Assembly: GCA_009193005.1 (NCBI GenBank)
Contig: SDWI01000326.1
Span: 301,338 to 365,337, forward strand
Direction: 5' to 3'
Source of the DNA: Lamellibrachia luymesi
Lineage: Eukaryota > Annelida > Polychaeta > Sabellida > Siboglinidae
Length of the DNA stretch: 64,000 nt
This document shows positions 23,944 to 35,499 of the stretch, piece after piece. Position 1 is the stretch's first letter. Every line of letters begins with the position of its first letter. The position numbers and the translations under genes were made by a program. A model generated the notes under the pieces. It was not told the origin of the DNA. It ran no database searches and saw only the letters and a program-made list of their open reading frames with translations.

Positions 23944-24300
23944 GACTTTTGGATCTACCTCCAAAGTCCCCACATCCAGTTCGTCCACTTATGACCCAAA
24001 ATGCATTAAGAGAACCATGTACTGCCACCTTGTTAGTGACAATTATTAGATGTATTTATTTATTTCGTTCTTCAATTACACAATATGTACCCTTACTTTT
24101 AACCTCCTTTTTGTTTCCCATTTATTCTAAAAAAAATTATTACGTATACATTATCTTAGGATTTCAAATTTTTGTGGTTTTATGAAATTTGTTTCTTGGA
24201 ATGAAGCTGTATTGCATCGCCCACGATGAGCTGACTTCCTTATGGCCAACGCACAAATGTAAAAACATTCCACTCCATCATTAATAAAAATTACTAAAAC
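23944..24300 (+). other. Candidate alternative last exon of onecut
   Basis: A strong acceptor (CTTTTTACTGTGTTTCCTCAG, ending 23943) precedes a frame that is phase-compatible with exon 1: the split codon becomes GGA. The frame starts GLLDLPPKSPHPVRPLMTQN, looks protein-like for about 35 residues, then becomes hydrophobic and stops at 24185. AATAAA follows at 24283-24288. Splicing exon 1 here would give a CUT-domain protein without a homeodomain. There is no family support for this tail. It could equally be chance or part of an unrelated element. Confidence 0.2.
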
Positions 24301-24393
24301 TGTAAGATTTACCTTTCTCTACATGTTCTAGAAAGCACTCTCAGTTGAAGCGACGTCATTCATGGCTTTGACACAATCACGACTTTGGTTTTT

Positions 24394-24406
24394 GTGACCA
24401 AGTAAC
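24394..24406. promoter_or_regulatory. RFX X-box, GTGACC-A-AGTAAC
   Basis: Matches GTNRCC-N-RGYAAC in every position, 1-bp spacer, though the left half is not the favoured GTTGCC. Confidence 0.35.
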
Positions 24407-24540
24407 ATTGTGGGAGTATTGTCCACCCCCCCGCAGTTTGTCAGTCATTGATTTTAATTCTTGCAAATATACGTTGAATTGTTGTTTTTATCGTGAAAAA
24501 AATATGCTGACTTCACACGATCATGTTACCACACTGACAT

Positions 24541-24626
24541 TGTAAAGTGTAAAGTGCTTTGAGTGGTCCTATGGTCTGGATACCACGCTATACAAGAACG
24601 TACCTTTACCTTTACCTTTTTTACAT
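24541..24626 (+). mobile_element. LINE/SINE 3' tail, ACCTTT-ending family, copy A
   Basis: GTGTAAAGTGCTTTGAGTGG, CCTATGGTCTGGATACCACG, CTATACAAGAACGTACC, then ACCTTT repeats. About 80 bp align with the copy at 27553, while sequence further 5' differs. This is expected for independently 5'-truncated insertions ending in the same simple tail. Confidence 0.75.
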
Positions 24627-26950
24627 TGTGGCTTGACATGTGAACCACTGGCACATGCAGATCGCATGCAGATCGCTTGAGCACGCACAGAGGCATGCAA
24701 GACAAAACACATGTGCTGGGTTAATGTCAATGAGTATCATCTCTATTTTTTTGGCCGTGATTACTTGTGCAGGAAGAAAGGCGGGGATCATTACTAAGGG
24801 TTGGGATGTGGATGAAATGGATTGCTTAGAGGGGACCTCAGCTAAGCCAGGCATAGGAGAGAGGAATCATTCCCACTGTTTCTTCCCAACAGTCAGTCAC
24901 ATTTCGTATGAACTCTGGGAGGTGTTTTAGGTCTAAATTGTACATTGTTGTAAAAATATATAATTGTATCATTATGATTAATCACCACAAATAAAATTTA
25001 CCACCACAAATAAATTTTACCACTGTAAAGTAGTTGTAGTTGAAAAGAGACGACATGTTGGTCTTCATTCGAAGTCTCAGACAAAATTCTTCCCCTTTTG
25101 TTTTTTCATGTTTGCAAAAATAATCGAGTGAATCATCAGTTTTTACACAAATTGTGCACATTTTGTAGTAATATTATTTACAACATTTCTGGCAGTTGTA
25201 AATACCCGACTTATGCATCAAAAGTTGTGCATTTACCATCACTGAACATACAATGTAGGATGTAGGATATTTACCCTTCGTATAATGTAGCAACTTCCCC
25301 GAACAGTAATTGCTGAAATCACCATAGAGCAATGGCAACATGTTATTACAGAACCGTGACCTGCAGTAATAGTACCAGTATTCCTATAATAACAACACAT
25401 AATGTGACAGTTGGTGTGTCACTGTTTCAACAAACATTTGCTAATTTAATTGCTGTTGCCAAGTCCTGTAGGTCATCACAATTGATATGATGTGATGTTT
25501 TGTTAGTTCAGAAGTAGAACACATTCAGATTAAAGTACCTACCTTGTATTTGCACATGCCAATATCAGAACCATGTTATGTTTACATTCTTACTGATGCC
25601 ACCTGGACTATTTTGTTGGTACTTTATTTGATTTCTGGACATCATCTGGACATTTCAATCAAGTTTTTGTAATAATAGTGTTACAAGTATATTATAACAT
25701 TTAATTTATAATTATATTTGTGATGGGCTAATTTACTACTGAAGATTTTTATGAATATTCAGGGAATTGGGATGATAACTTTGGGAAATATCTTGTTGAT
25801 GAAATGAGCGATTAATTGTATCACAATAGAAATGGTTGTGGCTGAAGTATCATGATATTTATCATATTTGGACACTAGTATTGTGGAATAACATCACAAT
25901 TCATGATGAATTGTTATAATGCAATAATAATAGTGTTGTTATACAGGCATGTCGAGCTGGACAAATTATCTTTCTCTAATTGTCAGATACGAAAAATTGC
26001 CAAGAAGAATAATAGTAATGTATCTGCATGCAGTGGTGGAATGTCATGAAGTAGGAATGTTCTCATGACCAGTGGAACTGTACAGAATTTGTGGCCATGT
26101 TGCTCATGTTTCCATGGTGTTGTTGTGTACGCTGATGTTTTTGGTGGTGAGCTCTGATTGTGGCGTTCTCGGTCGTTCTCGGTCGTTCTTGGTCGAGCGT
26201 TAAACACCCGGCCCAGTGGGATGACCACACACAGGCAGACGCTTGATCAATTGACAGGAATGTGTAAAGCTATTAAGTAGACATGAGAGTCAATGAGAGG
26301 GATCTCTATATATAGGGGCATTGATTTCTTGTCATGCTTATTGCTGTGTGCTCCTGCGATGTCGGTGAAGGGGTAGGATAGTGGCGACTATGGATGCAGC
26401 GTCGTCCTCCGCCCATCAGCTCTGAGGGAGCCCATCATGAGCGATGCTGACTTTAATATATGGGCATTTTTTATAAAGAAGATTCAGGGAGATGTGCTGC
26501 ATCAATTTTAGCCAGTGTCTGATAAACCTCATTGTAATCAGTTATAGTAACATAATATGAAAAATGTTGCTGTTATGTGGGATTTCTATTGCTATGTGTG
26601 TATTTAGAGTAAAATTATTTTTGCAAAATGAAGATTAATAAAAATAATAATTAATGATGTAATAAATATTACCTTAACAACTGAGGTAGTTCACTACACA
26701 TGTTAATTAATACCAGTAACATTACATGAATTTTTTTTATAAACTAAAAAAAATTAAAGACAATGTTTAATGAAAACTATTTAAAATCATTATAACAAAT
26801 TATAAATTTGTTAAATCTTTCCTCATTGAAATGCGATTCTCATAAATCTGTGGTCTGTGGACATTTTGGAAAGTACCACAAGAAAGCTTTGTAATGCAAT
26901 GTATGCAATCTAGGACAGAACAAAGCAATAGTTCACATAGGTCTAGTCCC
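24627..26950. other. Intron sequence, no gene seen
   Basis: AT-rich DNA. A tandem CGTTCTCGGTCGTTCTCGG word occurs near 26164-26190, and a near-duplicate ACCACAAATAAATTTTACC lies at 24985-25020. No supported gene. Confidence 0.4.
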
Positions 26951-26959
26951 CTAGGTACA

Positions 26960-27340
26960 CATTAAGACATCCCCACAAAATGATATGGGGAATCCGCCAT
27001 GTGACAGCCTGGCTAGAATGGAGCAGCCGCATATTAAACCCATCTCTGGGATGTATCGCGAGAGACGAGCGTGTCCCGATGAATCCACATGGCCCTCTGT
27101 GGGACGACTACATCAGCATAACTTAAGGCATCGCGGCATTCAGCAATCAACTGGGACATTTATCTGTGCGTCCATGCATGTCCAGTCCACTTCATCCGAT
27201 TAGACGAATCCTGCGTTTCACAAATTCTGTCTGTCCACCACAATGTGGCATGTGCAAATTGCAGATTGTCGGTCGCTTGTTGACAGTGTTCTCAGCTTGA
27301 TTGGAGGAGGATCCGTCGCGATCGCAAAGTCGCTGCAAAC
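26960..27340. promoter_or_regulatory. CpG-richer unique block, candidate regulatory element
   Basis: Non-repetitive and noticeably CpG-rich compared with the AT-rich sequence on its left. The 72-codon frame at 26985-27203 has no recognisable domain. It may be a conserved non-coding element, judged on composition only. Confidence 0.25.
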
Positions 27341-27552
27341 TAGCTTCTGTATGTTGAGTAATGTGTCATGCGGGGGAATTTTATTGGTGTGTTGTTTTTT
27401 GGGATCAATTAGGTTGTATTACAACTTACATTGTTTTGGCCATGTGACTATTTTAACTGGATGTCTTCACTCTTAATGTGCAGTCAAACATAATCTACAT
27501 ACTTCCCAAAGAAGTTGAGATGGCCTTGGAATGAACAGGTCTGCCAGGGGGT

Positions 27553-27634
27553 GAAGTGTAAAGCGCTTTGAGCAGTCCTATGGACCGGATACCGCGCTAT
27601 ATAAGAACATACCTTTACCTTTTTCTTTTTTATA
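27553..27634 (+). mobile_element. LINE/SINE 3' tail, ACCTTT-ending family, copy B
   Basis: GTGTAAAGCGCTTTGAGCAG, CCTATGGACCGGATACCGCG, CTATATAAGAACATACC, ACCTTT and a T-rich tail. Closest relative is the copy at 24541. This copy keeps the paired GCGC words of the stem. Confidence 0.75.
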
Positions 27635-28185
27635 TATAAAATTAATGTCAAAAATATTAAGTACCTTTACAGTCTAGCCTAGTAGAAGTAGTTGGCTGTA
27701 TCCTTCTGGGGCCAGCTGCCAGTGTCATGTGAACACGTTGGTGGTCATGTGACATTTGTTCCGTAAACACCATGGAAAGGTCATAACCATCCTTTCTGTT
27801 TAGTGTTAAGTGACTCTCATGTGTTTATATTAATATTATATTCCCACTGATCTCTCTTTGTCAGAAATTGTTCTCTCTTGGCCAACACTGGAACTTCTCT
27901 GGCAGTAATGTTGTCATAGTTCTTGTTTAGTGTTCCACTACTGCTCTTAGCTGGACACTGATACATGTTTTGAACCCCCACCCAGCTGATATGCTGGGAT
28001 GTTTGTTGGCCATCCAGATGGGTTATTCCATTTATAGTCATGTTGTTTTGGGGCTTTTTTGGAGTTGCTTGTGGAGAGACTATCCAACTCTTATTGTTGT
28101 TGTGATATAATTGTTTTATTTTCTCTTACTAATGATTTTATATAATCATGTTGAAGATATAAGATATAAGATAACACAGCTACTT

Positions 28186-28266
28186 CCATCATCATCAATA
28201 TCATCAGTATCATCAACATCATCATCTTTGTTATCATTATCACCATCATGATTCACCACCACCATG
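28186..28266. repeat. Imperfect (CAT)n microsatellite
   Basis: CATCATCAATATCATCAGTA-type trinucleotide tract, 85-165 bp upstream of the candidate cassette exon at 28351. Confidence 0.85.
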
Positions 28267-28350
28267 CACCCTACTGTTGAAACAATGTACCGGTAATTAT
28301 TAGTATCATTCTGGACAATGTGTTACAACTATGTTTTCTTGTTGTTGTAG

Positions 28351-28380
28351 GGTCTGACAGTCTCAAAGATCCTCAACTGG
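28351..28380 (+). CDS. onecut: Candidate 30-nt cassette exon of onecut (CUT-homeodomain linker)
   Basis: A pyrimidine-rich acceptor (ATGTTTTCTTGTTGTTGTAG) is followed by exactly 30 nt and a perfect donor, CTGG/GTAAGT. Both flanking introns would be phase 1, matching exon 1 and exon 2. Inclusion keeps the frame, adds no stop, and inserts ten residues, GSDSLKDPQL, between ...RLA and ACKRK.... Mammalian HNF6 has alpha and beta isoforms that differ by a spacer inserted between the CUT domain and homeodomain, so an optional linker exon has a family precedent. Evidence here is splice-site quality, length and phase only; there is no transcript support. A chance match is possible in 45 kb. Confidence 0.4.
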
Positions 28381-29148
28381 GTAAGTTGGTTGTTATTCTA
28401 TGTTGTTATCACTTTCAGTTTTAATCATCAGCTTCTCCTGGTTGTTATTCTGTGTTGTTATAATTTTGCAACAACAACGGCTGAGAAACATACTGATAAT
28501 AATTAAAAAATTTGACACAAGTCTCAGTTTTTACCTACTTTGGAATTGTCAGCAACTTCACATCATGAAAGTAAAACTATTTGCTGAACAGTCAAGATGT
28601 CATAGTGATTTAGAACTTTTCCAAAACAAGATTTTGTATATGAATTAAGTGATAGCATGCCTTGTGAAAGGACAACTATTATCAGAATCTAGCACAGCAT
28701 CACATGCATTGAAGCTGTTAATTTCTCCATAGTGAACTATCGAATGCATGTCCAGTTGTTAATCTCAGTTGCGCATTACACTGTGCTGAGGCGAGTTATG
28801 TTCGTTGTTTTTGCCAGTCCAAATAACGTTGTTCGTTGGCGGCTATTGATTTTTCTTGCTCATCTTGGATGTATGCCAGGCCAGTTGCATTTGCACATTA
28901 CACCGTTATTGTTTGTGTATGAAATATAATTATGAATGTGTTAAGTGGACTGAGATCGCACTTAAAGAAATGAAGGAGAAAACGCTTGTTGTCCCCTTCA
29001 GTGTTTCGCCATGATTTGATGACATGTGGTTATTAGTGCAAATTATCGAGTGTAGTCATCGTACGTCAGATGGTTAGTTCGCTTTATGAATATTCGCAGC
29101 GTGAAGGTCAGCTGTGTGTCTGCTGGAATGTTTTTCTTTGTTATAAAT

Positions 29149-29186
29149 ATGTTTATCACAATGTTTATCACAATGTTTATCACAAT
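29149..29186. repeat. 12-bp tandem triplication
   Basis: GTTTATCACAAT occurs three times in succession. Confidence 0.9.
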
Positions 29187-29699
29187 GCCAGTGTTATTGT
29201 TTTAGTACTGGTGAATGTTTCATTCTGTTCTGTGATTTCCGTTACTGGTACATATTGTTACTTAAGAAGTAGTAGCTTCAAACATCTGGACTTTATTTTT
29301 TTGTTACTTTATTAAAATATATGAAAATATATGAAACGTTTTTCAGCATAAACATCATCGAATGTCTGCCATTGTTAAAAGTACCTCTTTCATTAATTTC
29401 CTTCTAATAATTAATTAAAACAATTCCATCATCATCCATAATTTCCATCATAAATTAGTTTTCTGTTGCATAGAGAAGAACAGTTCATTAATATTTTTCA
29501 TCTAGTTATTTTGGTACAGGAGAGCCTGAAGCAATAAACATTAACTGAACATTATAACAAATACTAAGAAGTTCAGTGACAACTACCATAAATTCTAGTA
29601 TTTTCTGTGTAAGTTGGTCTGATGGTAAAATAAGAAAATGCTTGATGACCAATTGATGTTTCTTCTTAGGTGGAAGATTATGTTATTTCATCCAGTCAT

Positions 29700-30200
29700 T
29701 GAATGCTTGGCTACCACCGTTCTGACCACTGCTGATTTTCTGAATGATTTATGAGCGGTAGGTAACTGGATCTGTCTCACTTCCTGTGGCGGGTCGTCTT
29801 GGTCATACGCTGTCGGAACTGCGCAGTGTGCCTCCCTATCTTGATGTCCCCTTCACTTCTCTGGTTATTTCTCATCACGAGAAGTCGACGTCTTCACACC
29901 GATATCCACCGGCAAGACATCCGTAAATGCGCTTCTCAGAACGTCAAATAGATATGGATGCATATAGATTGAAAAGGCATTTGGAGCTTTGATCGGCTGA
30001 TAGAAAACATGTAAAACTGTGTTCTTTACGGCATCGTCGCCAATTGGTGTGGGCAATGACAGATGGGCGTCCATTGCAAATGATGCTTTCAGGAGACGTG
30101 TTCGGGGCAGTGGTACCAACCTCATTGCATCGGTAATGAAGGCGGGTAATGATTGTGAGTTCTGGGAGATTTTCTCATGGTATCTTATCACCTGTAGTAG
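29700..30200. promoter_or_regulatory. CpG-richer unique block, no gene assigned
   Basis: Non-repetitive sequence with balanced composition inside the AT-rich intron. A 108-codon minus frame (29865-30191) and an opposing plus frame coexist without any recognisable domain. A degenerate X-box (GTTGCTATGGCTCA) lies about 380 bp to the right at 30568-30581. Confidence 0.2.
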
Positions 30201-30599
30201 GTGTTAGCATGTACGAGTGGACAGACGCTGGCAAACTGCTACTCATTTCGCTATGTAAAAATAGGTGATTTCTTTCACTAGTGTGTGCAACATTCTTAAT
30301 GGGTTTTCTGATAATCCTGGGAGAAACTGGCCAGAAAATTTGTGTTTTAAATCCTGACATGATGTTTCAGAAAAAGCAACTTTAATTTAAAACCCCTGTC
30401 ACTCTTCACTAGAACTAGCTAGATTGTTCACATCCGCTGGGGATTCTGTTCTTCTCATGTCCACGTGACGCCAAACAGCCAGCAGAAAATTTAACTATTA
30501 TAAACTATGTAGCACGTGGACGCAGTTGTTGAATTATGCAAATTGACTGCTCTCATCCTTTTCTGTTGTTGCTATGGCTCACCAGGGGGCTCCACTAGT

Positions 30600-32640
30600 G
30601 TTTACATTTTAGACTTGCAGTTATATCTTCAGGCACATCCTAAAGTAAACACCCTGATTCCTATGTTCCCTGGGGTTGGGAACTTTCCAGCCAGCAGGTA
30701 CTCATGTAGGGTAGTAGGTGACAACACGTGGATTAGCCAGTGTATACACTTTGAATGAGTTTCTTGACTTTTCATTTGTGTTAATAAAGGATGCCTTACT
30801 CTAAGGGCAAAGATTGTGCAGTTCCTCAGTGATCTTGCCTTACACTAAATTATTACATATTAAAGTCATAATTGAAGCAACAAAATAAACTGTCCATCTA
30901 GTTTGGGGATAATGGGATTGCTTCAAATCTCAGCTACTTTTCACGCATTACGTATTAGTTCTGTGCCCACAACATTATGTGGAATATCCATTGCGTAATG
31001 ACTAAGCAACAAACAATACCACCATTTATTACACATCTTCCCACCCACCGACCCATTTCAACAGAAAACTGCAAGATGGGAAATAGAATCCGTTGAATTT
31101 CTCGCTAGTGTCATTGTATTGAGTCCAGATTCAAAAAAGAAGGAAAATTAACAGCTGATTTTCACACAGTTGCTGTCGGTTTGCTGCTACCAGGGTGGTG
31201 ATCATGTGTCATGGGTCAGAGAACAGAGTAATGTGCCTAGTGATATGACAGTATGGTGACAGACTCATGAAGGAGTGTGACAGCATGGTACTGTCCTTGT
31301 GGTCACAGCTGGGAAACTTGAGTTGAGACTTCCTTTCACAGTGGCCAGGTTGTCAACCCTACAAACAAGTTGTAGCAGACACACTGGCACGTGACAACCA
31401 TCAGTGGCAGCTGTGGGTGATGGGTCCTTTCTCTTTCACATGCGTGCATGTATGTGTACATGCATGAATGAGTGTGTGTGTATGTGTGTGTAGCGATTTT
31501 TTAAAGGTGATCTACCTATCCAAATTGGGACTAGATTTTGGGGATAGTTAAATAAGCTAAAATAAATCACCATGCATGTGTGTTGTATGTATGTGTACTT
31601 GGGTGAGTGTGCATGCGCACATGTGTATGTGGGCTTGCATGTGTTTGTGGACATGCACATGTCCAACAGGTAACAGCTTTTATTTTGGTGATGTTTTTAT
31701 CTTTAGTTCATGACTACAGATTTGTTAGTGGGTTAGTCCAGAAAAATACGTACACTTATACCATAATTCCGTAAATTTCTGATTATTTTATTGAAATGTT
31801 CAAAAGTTTGTTTTTCATTTTTTATAATGATGTTGGTGGGACTTTTCACTAAAATTAGGTATATAATATAAGAATATTCCTTGAGTCAAGTTCTCAGTGT
31901 TACATAGAAATTTCCAAAATTTTGACTTGTCACTATGAACATTGGAGTCTGTATAATGATGTTCCAAGCCATTTAGCTTTCTGTCTGCGGCTCTGCAATG
32001 ACTTCCCACACAATTGGCACACATGGCTGATTTTATACAATTCGTCACGAAACCTTGTAGGTGCACGGAATGCCCTGTTTGTCTGACCAGACAAGCTAAA
32101 AACTTGCAAGCAAGATTTTCATGCTCTGAATTTCCAGTATGGCTGAGTGAAATAATATTTGTCATAATCAGGGAACTTCTCTTTTATTAACAGATGCACA
32201 AAATCTGAACGGGGGAAATATTTTCAAAATTAATGTCTTGCAATTTACCCCCACCCAGAATATCCACATGGCTGTTCTATTGGTATTAATTGCTATATTT
32301 TGAATCATGACATCACACGCTGAAGAAACTCAGCCAGTGAGGGAAGGAATTTGTCCTTTATGTGCCCGATGAAACCACATTGAAAAGTCTGCTGGGAAAT
32401 ATCCCTGGTGTGAGTCAAAGGCGAAGAAAAGCGCCTTTGGAGAAATAGGAAGAAGCATGCACTGCATTCATCCAGTTACTGGATTTGACAAATAAAAGTC
32501 TGCTACGAGCACAAAGATAGGTGGATGTCTGGACGTATGAGGATTAATGCCGTTCGACAAGCGCTACAGCTGCATTTGCTGACCGGAATGACGGCCAGTA
32601 CAAATGACAGATAGCCGTGGCAGTGACAGTATTAAAATGA
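30600..32640. other. Intron sequence, no gene seen
   Basis: Unique DNA with a TG/ATG-rich stretch at 31436-31660. A non-repetitive, somewhat GC-richer block lies at about 32300-32640, just before the 26-bp minisatellite. No coding region is supported. Confidence 0.4.
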
Positions 32641-32654
32641 ACTGTGCAAACTAC

Positions 32655-33880
32655 ATTTATTGGATTGTCACATGGCCAGTACTTATTGCTTGCGACACAC
32701 AGTATATTTATTGGGTTGTCGCATGCACTGGCATTATTGGGTTTTCACATATATTGGGTTGTCACCTTTGATGTACTTGATGCATCATTTATCAGGTACT
32801 TGGCTGGTCTTCACATAATTAATAAGTACCCGATTGGGTTGGATCGAGTACCTTGTAAATATAATCAAGTAAAAATAACTTGTAAAAAGTAGTATAAAGC
32901 AAGTACAAATAAAAGTAGGAATACGTTTTAGTTATAATTGAAAACATTAAGATAACCTATACAGATATAGTCATGTATTGTATTTGTTTAATAAGCATGT
33001 GTATGCTACATTTTAGCATACATTCTAAGAAAGGCAGTTATCATTTATTTGAATAGTACTTTCAGGAAATAATGAATTCCATTGTCATTTGATGTACTTA
33101 TTTTGTCACATTTAAGGTACTTATTGGGTTTTCACATTGAGGTACTTATTGGGTTGTCACATTCAATGTATTGATTGGATTGTCACATTGAGGGTACTTA
33201 TTGGATTATCATATTCAGGGTACTTATTGGGTTGTCACATTCAGGGTTCTTATTGGGTTGTCACATTCAGGGTACTTATTGAGTCATCACATTCAGTGTA
33301 CTTATTGGGTATCACATTCAGGGTTCTTATTGGATTGTCACATTCAGTGTACTTATTGGGTTGTCACATTTAGGGTACTTATTGAGTCGTCACATTCAGG
33401 GTACTTATTGGGTTGTCACATTCAGGGTTCTTATTGGGTTGTCACATTCAGTGTACTTATTGAGTCGTCACATTCAGTGTACTTATTGAGTCTTCACAGT
33501 GAGGGTACTTATTGGGTTGTCACATTCAGGGTACTTATTCAGTTGTCACATTCAGTGTACTTATTGGGTTGTCACATTCAGTGTACTTATTGGGTTGTCA
33601 CATTCAAGGTACTTATTGAGTTGTCTCATTCAGTGTACTTATTGGGTTGTCACATTCAGGGTACTTATTGAGTTGTCACATTCAGTGTACTTATTGGGTT
33701 GTCACATTCAGTGTACTTATTGGGTTGTCACATTCAGGGTACTTATTGGGTTGTCACATTCAGTCTACTTATTGGGTTGTCACATATTCAGGGTACTTAT
33801 TGGGTTGTTGCATCCAAGGTAGCATTAGGTTTTCACATGGCATAGGTTTTCACATTCAGTGGCTTGTGTCATTCAGTGAC
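32655..33880. repeat. 26-bp minisatellite, core array plus degenerate outliers
   Basis: The unit includes TACTTATTGGGTTGTCACAT and TCAGTG. A dense array of about 27 units runs from about 33110 to 33830. Degenerate copies flank it at 32655-32770 and 33830-33880, separated from the core by about 330 bp of unique sequence (32780-33100). Variants alternate TCAGGG and TCAGTG ends and GGGTTGTC, GAGTCGTC or GAGTTGTC middles. Three units make 78 bp, so the plus strand shows long open frames (up to 156 codons) of a 26-residue periodic peptide. These are a product of the period, not a gene. Confidence 0.95.
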
Positions 33881-35039
33881 TTATGACATTTGGTAAACTG
33901 ACAGGGTTGTCATGGAGAGTGTTTACCCCCTGTCCCCTGCCATACATTCAGTTGTCATGTACAGTACAGTTTAAAACCAGGCCATCTCCTGCCTTGTGTT
34001 CTTGTAAGCTGATGCTGCATATTGTTTCCACATCAGCCAAACTCTGAATAATTCACATCATCACTGAACCACAACCTGAAGCGTTGTTCCCATCCACAAC
34101 CTGACCTCGAGGTGACTCGGCAAATATTTGACCAGGATGCCACCTGGTGTGTTTATTTGAGACTAGGCAAGTTTTGTAGCACTCGGGAAATGTAGCGTGT
34201 GCCATCACTATTTTCAGTTGATTTATTAAAGTACAACATTGGTTAAGATCATTATTTTATGAGCATGTACAAGATGAAACATAATTATAAAATAATAAAT
34301 ATACAAACGTGGCTATTTAACAATATAGTGGTTGCAATAGTTCAGCAAGATTTGACAATCTGCTCTGGGGCATTTTGTCCAGTACTGTTTACCCCGAAGT
34401 ACCCGGCAGCTCAGTTTTACTCTCTGCACTCTATGTTAGTGGCATCTTGTGGCTATTTGAAGTGGACCCATATAAAATGACCACAGCACTAATGGATGGT
34501 TGGTTATTGTGCCCTCCTACAGGATGTAAGTGTCTCCAGTGTACAATGCAATGGTTAGTGGTCAGTGACCTTTATTGTTCTAGATGTGTTGACATTTGCT
34601 GTCTTGACCACATGTAGACCACTAGTGTGTTGTGGTTATCCGGGATTCATCAGATACCTATATCTTTACTATCCTTAAAACGTTCACAGTGCTTTACATA
34701 ATTAATGATAACATTGAAAATAATTTATAAAATTAATGAGTTAATGTAGCATTAGAAGATTATATATTTTAAAGTTCAAAAGTATAAAATATTAATGATG
34801 ATTGAAGTATTAATACAATTATTGCTGGTCCATATCTATATTGTGATACTTGGGGATTGTGTTTGACTCAAGGGAACTACTGGAAAATACATATCGGCAA
34901 TATGTTCTTCGAAAATGCATAAGAATCTTGTAAAATGCTAAAGATTAACCATTATTCATAGTGTGCAAGATTTCACCATCAACCTTAAATTGGCCTGTCT
35001 CTGATTTAAATGTATGCAATCATATTTTTATAACAGGGA

Positions 35040-35240
35040 TTTATCTGAGTTGTATCAAATAAGTTTTTGTCATGTAATCAGACAAGAAGGAATTCACTGT
35101 GAAATACTGGAGAGAATGGTGGACGGTGAAAGAAGCAGAGGAAGACTAAGAGCCGCGTGCACAGACAACTACAAGACATGGACGGGGAACAGAAACTATG
35201 CAGATCTGGTCAGAAAGGCACAACATGAACAGGAATGACA
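35040..35240 (+). mobile_element. LINE relic: C-terminal end of a retroelement ORF
   Basis: The frame at 35014-35238 ends with FCHVIRQEGIHCEILERMVD, GERSRGRLRAACTDNYKTW and TGNRNYADLVRKAQ. This GHVIR...G.RSRGR.R....DN...WTG pattern is the usual C-terminus of endonuclease/reverse-transcriptase LINE proteins, and the frame ends with a natural TGA. Only the C-terminal part is present; the N-terminal residues of this open frame show no similarity. It is a 5'-truncated insertion on the same strand as onecut. Confidence 0.8.
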
Positions 35241-35499
35241 ATTCAAGACAGATGACCTTCCAAGATGAGATGGCACCGCATGATGATGATCAAATAAGAT
35301 CCTTAGGAAAGAGTTGTCCATGAATCAGAATAAAATACCTTTGTCTCCCTTTGCAAGTCTGCCAGGCGTGAACATTAATACAAGTTGTTTAAGGGTGCAC
35401 CCATGTGATCTATTTAATTTATAGGCATTTCCCCTGAGACTAACTCCAGTCATATAAGCATCACATACATGTATTGTTCTAATTGTACAGATTCAATGC

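Noticed and set aside
26682..26690. TGAGGTAGT, the start of let-7
   Set aside because: The following bases do not match let-7 and no hairpin was seen.
33201..33671. 156-codon plus frame with periodic peptide
   Set aside because: Generated by the 26-bp minisatellite; equivalent frames exist in other phases.
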